Shown here: positions 52,978 to 60,433 of the stretch, one piece after another
Numbering within the stretch: the first letter of the stretch is position 1
How the letters are laid out: the number at the start of each line of letters is the position of its first letter
Assembly (NCBI RefSeq): GCF_014595885.1
Contig: NZ_JABUKC010000003.1
Location: 62,001-126,000, forward strand
Reading direction: 5' to 3'
Length of the DNA stretch: 64,000 nucleotides
DNA from: Microcella alkalica
GTDB taxonomy: Bacteria > Actinomycetota > Actinomycetes > Actinomycetales > Microbacteriaceae
The notes under the pieces: generated by a model
Told to the model about the DNA's origin: nothing
Database searches by the model: none
The model's input: only the letters and a program-made list of their open reading frames with translations
Program-made: the position numbers and the translations under genes

Positions 52978-53583
52978 ATGTTCACCGGAATCATCGAAGA
53001 GCTCGGCGAGATCACCGCCTGGGAGACCCGCGGCGACGCCGGCCGGGTCACCGTGCGCGGGCCGCTCGCCGTGAGCGACGCGAAGCACGGCGACTCGATC
53101 AGCGTGAGCGGCGTGTGCCTCACCGTCGTCGAGCAGGGCCCCGACTGGTTCAGCGCCGACGTCATGGGGCAGACGCTGCGCATGTCGAATCCGCAGCAGT
53201 GGCAGGTCGGCCGCGCCGTCAACCTCGAGCGCGCGGCCGCCGTCGGCGACCGCCTCGGCGGGCACATCGTGCAGGGCCACATCGACGGCACCGCGCCCGT
53301 GCTCGAGGTGCGCGACGAGGGCACCTGGCGGGTCGTGCGCTTCGGGCTCGCCGCCGAGCACGCCCCGCTCGTGGTCGACAAGGGCTCCATCGCGGTCGAC
53401 GGCATCTCGCTCACGGTGAGCGCCGCCGGCGACGACTGGTTCGAGGTCTCGCTCATCCCCGAGACGCTCGAGCGCACCACCCTGGGCCGCCGCGTTGTCG
53501 GCGACCTCGTCAACATCGAGACCGACATCCTCGCTCGACACGTGGCGCGACTGGCGCGCCTCGACGGAAGGATCCCCGCATGA
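52978..53583 (+). CDS. ribE: Riboflavin synthase, alpha subunit
   Basis: 201 residues, two lumazine-binding repeats: MFTGIIEELGEI opens the first, and GHIVQGHIDGTAPVLEV opens the second. Each has the S-x-S-G-V-C-L-T-V / D-G-I-S-L-T-V signature (ISVSGVCLTV; IAVDGISLTV). It dismutates two lumazines to riboflavin and the RibD-derived pyrimidine. Starts 7 nt after ribD, and its stop overlaps the ribBA start (ATGA). Confidence 0.95.
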   Translation: MFTGIIEELGEITAWETRGDAGRVTVRGPLAVSDAKHGDSISVSGVCLTVVEQGPDWFSADVMGQTLRMSNPQQWQVGRAVNLERAAAVGDRLGGHIVQGHIDGTAPVLEVRDEGTWRVVRFGLAAEHAPLVVDKGSIAVDGISLTVSAAGDDWFEVSLIPETLERTTLGRRVVGDLVNIETDILARHVARLARLDGRIPA

Positions 53584-54863
53584 GCATCGGAACCATCCCC
53601 CAGGCGCTCGCCGCGCTGCGGCAGGGCCGGCCCATCCTCGTCGCCGACGACGAGGGCCGCGAGAACGAGGGCGACATCATCCTCGCCGCCGAGCTCGCCA
53701 CGCAGGAGTGGGTCGCCTGGACGGTCAAGCACTCCAGCGGCTACCTCTGCGCTCCGATGACGAACGAGCTCGCCGACGCGCTCGAGCTGCCGCTCATGGT
53801 CGCCGACAGCGAGGACCCTCGCCGCACTGCCTACACGGTGAGCGTCGACGCCGCCGACCGCATCTCGACCGGCATCAGCGCCCGCGACCGCGCGCACACG
53901 CTGCGCGTGCTCGCCGACCCCGCGACGACGGCGACCGACCTGATCCGCCCCGGCCACATCCTGCCGCTGCGCGCCGTCGACGGCGGCGTGCGCGAGCGCG
54001 CCGGCCACACCGAGGCGGCCGTCGAGCTCATGCGGCTCGCGGGCCTGCGCCCTGTCGCCGTGATCGGCGAGGTCGTTGCCGACGACGGCGAGATGATGCG
54101 CCTGCCCGAGCTCATCGAGTTCGGCAAGGCCGAGGGCGTCGTCGTCATCACGATCGTCGACCTCATCGCCTACCTCGAGTCGGGCGAGGAGTTCGCCGCC
54201 GGCTCGCCGAACCTCGCCCCCGAGCAGCTTTCGAGCGTCTCGTTCGAGGTCGCGACGACCGTGCCGACGACGCACGGCCCGTTCTCGATGCGGGCCTACC
54301 GCGACCGCAAGACCGGCGCCGACCACGTCGCGATCGTCAGCGGGATGCCCCACGACGACATGATCGTGCGCGTCCACTCCGAGTGCCTGACCGGCGAGGC
54401 CTTCGGCTCGCTGAAGTGCGAGTGCGGCCCGCAGCTCGACGCCGCGCTCGACGTGATCCAGCGCCAGGGCGGTGCCGTGCTCTACATGCGCGGCCACGAG
54501 GGGCGCGGCATCGGCCTCATCAACAAGCTCAAGGCCTACCGCCTGCAGGAGGACGGCTACGACACCCTCGACGCGAACCTCGCACTCGGCCTGCCGGCCG
54601 ATGCGCGCGACTACCAGGCCGCGAGCGACATGCTGCGCGACCTCGGCGTCTCGCGCGTGCGCCTGCTGTCGAACAACCCCGAGAAGCAGCGCCAGCTGAC
54701 GCAGTACGGCATCGAGGTGAGCTCGCTCGTGCCGCTGCTGGTCGGCGTCGGCGAGAACAACCAGGGCTACCTCAGTGCGAAGCGCGACCGCATGGGTCAC
54801 CGCCTTCCGGATAGCATCACCTCCGCCCCCGTGTACGCCCAGATGGAAGGACGCACCGCATGA
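53580..54863 (+). CDS. ribBA: Bifunctional 3,4-dihydroxy-2-butanone-4-phosphate synthase / GTP cyclohydrolase II
   Basis: 427 residues. The RibB half (1-205) has DDEGRENEGDI (Mg and ribulose-5-P site), GYLCAPMT, and RAGHTEAAVEL. The RibA half has VHSECLTGEAFGSLKCECGPQL, read as SECLTGEAFGSLKCECG with three Zn-binding Cys, and the GTP-site MRGHEGRGIGL. Supplies both substrates for lumazine synthesis. Start and stop each overlap the neighbours in ATGA, so the four rib genes form one coupled operon. Confidence 0.95.
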   Translation: MSIGTIPQALAALRQGRPILVADDEGRENEGDIILAAELATQEWVAWTVKHSSGYLCAPMTNELADALELPLMVADSEDPRRTAYTVSVDAADRISTGISARDRAHTLRVLADPATTATDLIRPGHILPLRAVDGGVRERAGHTEAAVELMRLAGLRPVAVIGEVVADDGEMMRLPELIEFGKAEGVVVITIVDLIAYLESGEEFAAGSPNLAPEQLSSVSFEVATTVPTTHGPFSMRAYRDRKTGADHVAIVSGMPHDDMIVRVHSECLTGEAFGSLKCECGPQLDAALDVIQRQGGAVLYMRGHEGRGIGLINKLKAYRLQEDGYDTLDANLALGLPADARDYQAASDMLRDLGVSRVRLLSNNPEKQRQLTQYGIEVSSLVPLLVGVGENNQGYLSAKRDRMGHRLPDSITSAPVYAQMEGRTA

Positions 54864-55330
54864 GCGGAGCCGGCAGCCCCCAGTTGAACGTCGATGGAAC
54901 GGGCCTCACGGTCGCGATCGTGGCCGGCCAATGGCACGCCGAGATCAGCGCGGGGCTCCTCGCCGGCGCGCGGCGCGTGCTCGAGGCCTCGGGCGCGACG
55001 ATCGTCGAGTACGCGGCCCCCGGCTCGTTCGAACTGCCGGTCGTCAGCAAGGCGGCGCTGGAGAACGGGGCGGACGCGGTGGTCGCCCTCGGAGTCATCA
55101 TCCGTGGCGGCACGCCCCACTTCGAGTACGTCTCGGCGGCCGCGACCGACGGACTGACGCGCGTGGCGCTCGACACGGGCAAGCCCGTGGGCTTCGGCGT
55201 GCTGACGCTGGAGGACGAGCAGCAGGGCCTCGACCGCGCCGGGCTGCCCGGTTCGAAGGAGGACAAGGGTGCCGAGGCGGCGGAGGCCGCGATCGCGACG
55301 GCGCGCGCCCTGCAGGCCATCCGCGGCTGA
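54860..55330 (+). CDS. ribH: 6,7-dimethyl-8-ribityllumazine synthase
   Basis: 156 residues. Forms the icosahedral or pentameric shell enzyme. Visible are VAGQWHAEISAGLLAGA, APGSFELPVVSKAA (butanone-phosphate site), GVIIRGGTPHFEYV (His catalytic region), and FGVLTLEDEQQGLDRAG. ATG at 54860 overlapping the ribBA stop (ATGA). Last gene of the operon, followed by a large hairpin. Confidence 0.95.
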   Translation: MSGAGSPQLNVDGTGLTVAIVAGQWHAEISAGLLAGARRVLEASGATIVEYAAPGSFELPVVSKAALENGADAVVALGVIIRGGTPHFEYVSAAATDGLTRVALDTGKPVGFGVLTLEDEQQGLDRAGLPGSKEDKGAEAAEAAIATARALQAIRG

Positions 55331-55356
55331 CCGGCACCGGGCATCCCCCCCGGATC

Positions 55357-55370
55357 TGGAAGCGATTGCA
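55357..55370. promoter_or_regulatory. LacI-type operator, upstream copy
   Basis: TGGAAGCGATTGCA matches the LacI/GalR-family palindrome TGNAANCGNTTNCA at every fixed position. It lies 27 nt after the ribH stop and 209 nt before the beta-amylase start. Confidence 0.65.
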
Positions 55371-55425
55371 GTTCACCTCGAAGGGCCCCGTTCCACCTGG
55401 AACGGGGCCCTTCGAGGTGGAACGA
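55371..55425 (+). terminator. Large hairpin ending the rib operon
   Basis: ACCTCGAAGGGCCCCGTTCC (55375-55394) pairs perfectly with GGAACGGGGCCCTTCGAGGT (55399-55418) around a 4-nt loop. Beyond a one-base bulge, GTTC (55371-55374) pairs with GAAC. About 24 base pairs in all. It sits between two LacI-type operators. Confidence 0.8.
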
Positions 55426-55468
55426 CCGGGTCTCGTTCTGCAACGGCGGCCATCCGATCTGGAATCTG

Positions 55469-55482
55469 TGGAACCGGTTGCA
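55469..55482. promoter_or_regulatory. LacI-type operator, downstream copy
   Basis: TGGAACCGGTTGCA matches TGNAANCGNTTNCA at every fixed position. It is 83 nt upstream of the beta-amylase start and 112 bp from the first copy, close to eleven helical turns. Confidence 0.65.
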
Positions 55483-55565
55483 GGGCATCCGCGCCCGGGT
55501 GATACTCACCGTGCGGGGGGCAGGCTCGCGACGATGACGTCGCACTCCTCGCGGATGGAGAATCC

Positions 55566-57608
55566 ATGCGACAGCGCTCACTTCGATCCGCGACCGGGGC
55601 CCTGGGCCTCGGGTTCGCGATCATCGCGACACTGCTCGTCGCGCCGACGGCCGGCACCTCGCCCGCCGTCGCCGCGACGGCGACCAACAACCCCGACTTC
55701 ACCGCCAATGTGATGGCGCCGCTCGAGGTCAGCGACTGGAACCAGTTCAGCAACCAGCTGAGCACGGTCAAGTCGTACGGCGTCGACGCCGTCACCGTCG
55801 ACGTCTGGTGGGGCAAGGTCGAGGCGGCCGGCGACAACCAGTTCACCTGGAGCTACTACGACCAGGTCTTCCAGACCATCACCAGCCGCGGGCTCGACAT
55901 CGTGCCGATCTTCTCGTTCCACCAGTGCGGCGGCAACGTCGGCGACACCTGCAACATCCCGCTGCCGTCGTGGCTGTGGGGCAAGTACACCGGCGCCACG
56001 CTCAACGGCATCACGCTCGACGCCAATGGCCTCAAGCACCGCAGCGAGCAGGGCAACGTCTCGAACGAGACCGTGCAGGGCTGGGCGACGCCGCTCGTGC
56101 AGAACGAGTACCAGGCGTTCACGCAGGCCTTCGTCGCCCGCTACGGCACGACCTACGCGAACCGCATGCAGGAGATCAACGTCTCGCTCGGCCCGGCCGG
56201 CGAGCTGCGCTACCCCTCCTACAACAGCCACGACTCGGGCACCGGGTACCCGACGCGCGGCGCGCTGCAGGCCTACTCGCCGCTCGCGGTGAAGAGCTTC
56301 CAGCAGTGGGCGGTCGCCAAGTACGGCTCGATCGCGGCCATCAACACCGCGTGGGGCTCGACGCTCACCGCGCAAACGCAGATCCAGCCGCCGAGCAACG
56401 CCGGCTTCTTCTTCTCCTCCGGCGACTACCGCAACACGCAGTACGGCCGTGACTTCATCGACTGGTACAACAAGAGCCTCGTCGACCACGGCGAACGGAT
56501 GCTCGACACCGTGCTCGCCGCCCTCGGCACCTCCTTCCCGGGCGCCGAGATCGGCTACAAGATCCCCGGCGTGCACTGGTCGATGACCGGCCCGACCCCG
56601 CGTGCGGCGGAGGTCGCCGCGGGGCTCGTGCAGACGAGCGTCGACATGAACGCCGCCGGCACCGGCCGCGGCTACGCCAACATCGTCGGCCTCGCCAACC
56701 GCGTGGCCGACTCGGGTCGCGGCGTGATCCTGCACTTCACGTGCCTGGAGTTCAACGACGAGAACTTCGCCCCGCAGTACTCGCAGGCCAAGACCCTCGT
56801 CGGCTGGATCGGCGCGGAGGCGGGTCGCCAGGGCGTGAAGGTCAAGGGCGAGAACGCCCTCGCCGGCGGCATCACGTCGAACAACGGCTGGGACAACGTC
56901 AACCAGGCGTTCGACAACTTCCCCTACCTCGGCATGACCGTGCTGCGGGTCGGCGAGGTCGCCTCGGGCACCGGCGCGACGCGCTACGCCCAGTTCATCC
57001 AGAAGTACCGGCCCGCCGGCACCGCCTGGACCTCGCTGTACGTGCGCGGCACGAACAACAACTGGGGCCTCACGCCGATGACGAAGTCGGGCGACGTCTG
57101 GACGGCGACCAACGTCTCGTTCGGCTCGGCGACGAACCAGCGGTTCAAGTTCGACGTCAAGGGCGACTGGAGCCTCAACTTCGGCGGCACCGGGCTGACC
57201 GGCACGGCCGTGCAGGGCGGCGGCGACATCGCCGTGAACTCGAACACGACCTACACGATCACCTTCAACGAGAGGACGAAGGCCTACGCCGCGACGCCGA
57301 GCACCCCGCCGCCCCCGCCGCCGCCCACCTCGGGCGTCACGGTGCACTTCGCCGAGTGGCAGTCGGCGACGAGCTACTCGATCCACACCTGGAACGGCCT
57401 CAGCGGCACCTTCCCCATGGCCTACGAGGGCTTCATCAACGGCCGCCACTGGTGGAAGGTCACGCTGTCGAACGCGCCGAGCTCGTTCGGCTTCACCTTC
57501 ACCAACTCGAACGGCAACTGGGACACCGCCGATCGGGCCTACACGGGCCAGGCGAGCACGGTCTACGTGCTGCCGGGCAGCGCGACCGTCTACACCGCGA
57601 GACCGTAG
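55566..57608 (+). CDS. Secreted beta-amylase (GH14) with two C-terminal starch-binding modules
   Basis: 680 residues. A signal peptide (residues 1-37: Arg-rich start, hydrophobic core, AVA-A cleavage) directs export. The GH14 catalytic barrel (40-485) has DVWWGKVE, FHQCGGNVGD and LPSWLWGK. The general acid Glu213 lies in SLGPAGELRYPSY and the second catalytic Glu429 in VKGENALAG. A first module (about 486-575, LYVRGTNNNWGLTPM ... FKFDVKGDWSLNFGG) and, after a Pro-rich linker (residues 578-588), a second (590-680, VHFAEWQSATSYSIHTWNG) resemble starch-binding families CBM25/26. Releases maltose from extracellular starch. Two LacI-type operators precede it. Confidence 0.9.
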   Translation: MRQRSLRSATGALGLGFAIIATLLVAPTAGTSPAVAATATNNPDFTANVMAPLEVSDWNQFSNQLSTVKSYGVDAVTVDVWWGKVEAAGDNQFTWSYYDQVFQTITSRGLDIVPIFSFHQCGGNVGDTCNIPLPSWLWGKYTGATLNGITLDANGLKHRSEQGNVSNETVQGWATPLVQNEYQAFTQAFVARYGTTYANRMQEINVSLGPAGELRYPSYNSHDSGTGYPTRGALQAYSPLAVKSFQQWAVAKYGSIAAINTAWGSTLTAQTQIQPPSNAGFFFSSGDYRNTQYGRDFIDWYNKSLVDHGERMLDTVLAALGTSFPGAEIGYKIPGVHWSMTGPTPRAAEVAAGLVQTSVDMNAAGTGRGYANIVGLANRVADSGRGVILHFTCLEFNDENFAPQYSQAKTLVGWIGAEAGRQGVKVKGENALAGGITSNNGWDNVNQAFDNFPYLGMTVLRVGEVASGTGATRYAQFIQKYRPAGTAWTSLYVRGTNNNWGLTPMTKSGDVWTATNVSFGSATNQRFKFDVKGDWSLNFGGTGLTGTAVQGGGDIAVNSNTTYTITFNERTKAYAATPSTPPPPPPPTSGVTVHFAEWQSATSYSIHTWNGLSGTFPMAYEGFINGRHWWKVTLSNAPSSFGFTFTNSNGNWDTADRAYTGQASTVYVLPGSATVYTARP

Positions 57609-57624
57609 CCGCGACCGCTGGAGG

Positions 57625-57660
57625 ACGGCGCCCGCACCCCGCGAGGGGGGCGGGCGCCGT
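57625..57660 (+). terminator. Terminator of the beta-amylase gene
   Basis: ACGGCGCCCGC (57625-57635) pairs with GCGGGCGCCGT (57650-57660), and inside it CCCC pairs with GGGG around GCGA. It begins 16 nt after the stop codon. Confidence 0.8.
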
Positions 57661-57718
57661 TCGCATCCGCTGCCCGATGCGCGACCGTGCGAGGCGGATG
57701 CGCGTCGCTGGGCGGTCG

Positions 57719-58540
57719 CTAGGCCAGGAAGAGCGCGCGCAGTCGCCGCGTGGTCAGCACCACGCCGACGACGATCATGACCAGGTAGTAGCCGATGTGC
57801 ACGAGCACCATGCCCGAGATCGCGCCCGTCGTCATCGCCCGGATGAGCTCGACCCCGTGCCACAGCGGCAGCGCCTGGATGAGCCACTGGATCGGCTCGG
57901 GGTAGACCGTGATCGGGTAGAAGGTCGCCGAGAACAGGAACATCGGCAGCATGACGAAGCTGATCCAGTCCATCTGCTGGAACGTCTTCATGAAGCTCGT
58001 GATGCCGAGGCCGAGGCTCGCGAAGCCGAAGGCGATGAGCAGCACCGCCGGCAGGGCGAGCAGCGCCGTCCACGACAGGTTGAGGCCGAGCACCTGCATG
58101 ACGACCATGAAGCCGACCGCGTACATCGCGCCGCGCAGCAGCGCGAGCAGGATCTCGCCGAGCGCGACGTCGAGTGGGCCGAGGCTCGTCGTGAGCATGC
58201 CCTGGTAGAGCTTGGAGTAGTTGAGCTTGAAGAAGGCGTTCCACGTCGAGTCGTAGATCGCGCCGTTCATCGCCGAGACGGCGAGCAGGGCCGGAGCGAT
58301 GTAGGCCGCGTACGGCACCTCCTGCCCCGTGCTCGTCGCCACGGTGCCGACGAGCGCGCCGAAGCCGATGCCGAGCGAGAGCAGGTAGAACACCGGCTCG
58401 AAGAAGCCCGACACGACGACGAGCAGGTTCGAGCTGCGCGTGGCGAGCAGACCGCGCGCGACGACCGCGCGCGCGTTGCCGGCGTAGAGGGCGCGGGCGG
58501 GGCGGCGGATGCCCGTGCCGGGCGCCTGGGTCGCGGTCAC
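57719..58540 (-). CDS. ABC-2 type transporter permease (second)
   Basis: 273 residues with six membrane helices. N-terminal VVARGLLATRSSNLLVVVSGFFEPVFYLLSLGIG (seen in parts: GLLATRSSNLLVVVSG, FFEPVFYLLSLGIGFG), then TTSLGPLDVALGEILLALLRG and FLFSATFYPITVYPEPIQWL (read as FLFSATFYPITVYP) match NodJ/DrrB-like exporter permeases. GTG start at 58540 overlapping the stop of the first permease (GTGA). Works with the other permease and the ATPase encoded upstream; the cargo is unknown (drug, lipid or polysaccharide). Confidence 0.88.
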   Translation of the reverse strand: MTATQAPGTGIRRPARALYAGNARAVVARGLLATRSSNLLVVVSGFFEPVFYLLSLGIGFGALVGTVATSTGQEVPYAAYIAPALLAVSAMNGAIYDSTWNAFFKLNYSKLYQGMLTTSLGPLDVALGEILLALLRGAMYAVGFMVVMQVLGLNLSWTALLALPAVLLIAFGFASLGLGITSFMKTFQQMDWISFVMLPMFLFSATFYPITVYPEPIQWLIQALPLWHGVELIRAMTTGAISGMVLVHIGYYLVMIVVGVVLTTRRLRALFLA

Positions 58541-59406
58541 TTGTTCAGCCTCCTCGTGAAGGCGGTCGCGACGAGGCGCAGGCCGACGACGATGAGCACG
58601 GCGAGGTACACCACGTGCACGGCGGTGAGCCACGCAGGCTCGTCGTAGCCGTACGAGACGACGCGCCCGAGCTCGCTGCCGTGCCACAGCGGCGAGATCC
58701 AGCCGATCCACTGCAGCCACGGCGGCAGGGTCTCGAGCGGGAAGAACGTGCCCGAGAACAGGAACATGGGGGTGACGCCGAAGCGCATGAGCATCGGCAG
58801 CTGCCCGCGGTCATCCTCGATGCGCGAGGCGTAGGCACCGATGAGGCCGCCGACCGCGAGCCCCGTCGCCACCGCGACCGGGATCGCGAGCACGCCCGTC
58901 GCGAGCGGCACCGCGCCGAACAGCAGCATGACGGCGAAGTAGATCGCGACCGTGGCCAGCAGCCGCACGGTGATCGCGATCATGATGCCCGCGCTGATCT
59001 GCGTGCCCGTCACGGGCGAGGCGTTCATGCCGAAGAAGACCGGGTTCCACTTGAAGCCCGCGAGCATCGGGTAGGTCGTCTCGTCGGCAGCGACCGTCAC
59101 GGCCGCCGTCGCGAGCAGCGCCGGCGCGACGAAGACGAGGTAGCTGACCTCGCCGACGCCCTGCGGCACGAGGCTCGCGAGGCCGATGCCGAGGGCGAAG
59201 AGGTACACGAGCGGGTTGCCGATGCTCGTGACGATTGCCGACTGCAGGTAGCCGCGCATCGCCCGGATGCGGTGCTCGGCGACGTACCAGGCGCCGAACC
59301 GGCGCGGGGCCGCGCCGCCGGCGAGCGCGCGCCGGGCATCCTCGCTGAGCGCGCCGGCCGAGAGGTCGGAGGGCGCGCCGGACGAGGTCGGGTCGAGGGC
59401 GGTCAT
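58537..59406 (-). CDS. ABC-2 type transporter permease (first)
   Basis: 289 residues with six membrane helices. A cytoplasmic N-terminus of about 45 residues precedes YVAEHRIRAMRGYLQSAIV (read as IRAMRGYLQSAIV) and NPLVYLFALGIGLASLV. MNASPVTGTQISAG and FLFSGTFFPLETLPPWLQWI (read as FLFSGTFFPLETLP) are paralogous to segments of the second permease. The ATG at 59406 overlaps the ATPase stop (ATGA). The two permeases are related but not identical, so a heterodimeric channel is likely. Confidence 0.88.
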   Translation of the reverse strand: MTALDPTSSGAPSDLSAGALSEDARRALAGGAAPRRFGAWYVAEHRIRAMRGYLQSAIVTSIGNPLVYLFALGIGLASLVPQGVGEVSYLVFVAPALLATAAVTVAADETTYPMLAGFKWNPVFFGMNASPVTGTQISAGIMIAITVRLLATVAIYFAVMLLFGAVPLATGVLAIPVAVATGLAVGGLIGAYASRIEDDRGQLPMLMRFGVTPMFLFSGTFFPLETLPPWLQWIGWISPLWHGSELGRVVSYGYDEPAWLTAVHVVYLAVLIVVGLRLVATAFTRRLNK

Positions 59407-60329
59407 TCGATCAGGCTCCGGCCGGTGAGGCGCAGGAAGACGTCCTCCAGGCTCGAGCGGCGCACGAGCGAGGTGATCGGCTCCAGGCCCAGCTGCGTGA
59501 TGCGCTCGAGCTCGGCCTCGCCGTTCTCGCTGTAGACGAGGATGCGGTCGGGCAGCACCTCCAGGCGATCGCCGATGCCCTGAAGCCGCTCGGCCGCCTC
59601 GGCATTCTTATCGCTGCCGAAGCGCACCTCGAGCACCTCGCGGCTGGAGTACTCGCGGATGAGCGCCGCCGGCGACCCCTCGGCCATGATGCGGCCCTTG
59701 TCGACCACGACGAGGCGGTCGCAGAGCTGCTCGGCCTCATCCATGTAGTGGGTCGTGAGCACGAGCGTCGTGCCCTGCTCCTTGAGGCGGAACAGGCGAT
59801 CCCACAGGATGTGCCGCGCCTGCGGGTCGAGCCCCGTCGTCGGCTCGTCGAGCAGCAGGATGCGCGGCTCGTTGATGAGCGCACGGGCGATCGTCAGGCG
59901 GCGCTTCATGCCGCCGGAGAGGTCGTCGACCTTGGCCTTGGCGCGGTCGGCCAGCTGCGCGAACTCGAGGAGGGCATCCGCCCGCTCGGCGATCACGCCG
60001 CGGGGCAGGCCGAAGTAGCGACCGTAGACCAGGAGGTTGTCGCGCACGCGAAGCTCCTGGTCGAGGTTGTCCTGCTGCGGCACGACGCCGAGCTGCGAGC
60101 GGATGTCGGGGCCGTGCTTGTCGGGGTCGAGGCCGAGGATGCGCAGTTCGCCGCCGGTGCGCGTCGACACCGCGCCGACCATGCGCATCGTCGTCGACTT
60201 GCCCGCGCCGTTCGGGCCGAGCAGGCCGAACGACTCACCGGGTGCGACGTCGAAGTCAATGCCGTCGACGGCGGTGAAGTCGCCGTACTGCTTCGAGAGC
60301 TGACGGGCGGTGATGACGGGCTCTGGCAC
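59403..60329 (-). CDS. ABC transporter ATPase (DrrA/NodI type)
   Basis: 308 residues, one nucleotide-binding domain plus the C-terminal extension typical of DrrA/NodI. Walker A GPNGAGKST (residues about 38-46), Q-loop in GVVPQQDNLD, signature LSGGMKRRL, Walker B ILLLDEPTTGLD, and the H-loop LTTHYMDEAE are intact. GTG at 60329. On the minus strand TATGCT (60338-60343) ends 8 nt upstream, so the leader is only one or two nucleotides. First gene of the three-gene ABC-2 operon. Confidence 0.92.
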   Translation of the reverse strand: MPEPVITARQLSKQYGDFTAVDGIDFDVAPGESFGLLGPNGAGKSTTMRMVGAVSTRTGGELRILGLDPDKHGPDIRSQLGVVPQQDNLDQELRVRDNLLVYGRYFGLPRGVIAERADALLEFAQLADRAKAKVDDLSGGMKRRLTIARALINEPRILLLDEPTTGLDPQARHILWDRLFRLKEQGTTLVLTTHYMDEAEQLCDRLVVVDKGRIMAEGSPAALIREYSSREVLEVRFGSDKNAEAAERLQGIGDRLEVLPDRILVYSENGEAELERITQLGLEPITSLVRRSSLEDVFLRLTGRSLIE

Positions 60330-60337
60330 GAGAGTCG

Positions 60338-60343
60338 AGCATA
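60338..60343 (-). promoter_or_regulatory. -10 box TATGCT of the ABC-2 operon
   Basis: On the minus strand TATGCT ends 8 nt before the GTG at 60329. There is no ribosome binding site. Confidence 0.45.
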
Positions 60344-60421
60344 GACCCGCGCTCCGACACCCCGACGGGGTCGCGCAAACGTGCACGGGCCGAGCACGGC
60401 GCGCACGAAGGCGGGCTCGGC

Positions 60422-60427
60422 CAGGAT
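60422..60427 (+). promoter_or_regulatory. -10 box CAGGAT of the ABC exporter, leaderless
   Basis: CAGGAT ends 6 nt before the ATG at 60434. GGAGG is present but only 1-2 nt from the start, too close to work as a normal ribosome binding site. Confidence 0.45.
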
Positions 60428-60433
60428 GGAGGC

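Noticed and set aside
50604-60387. A shared 12-mer CAAACGTGCACG at 50604-50615 and 60376-60387, in the glp and ABC transporter intergenic regions
   Set aside because: The flanking bases differ and only the first copy forms the extended palindrome. A common regulator is not supported by two sites.
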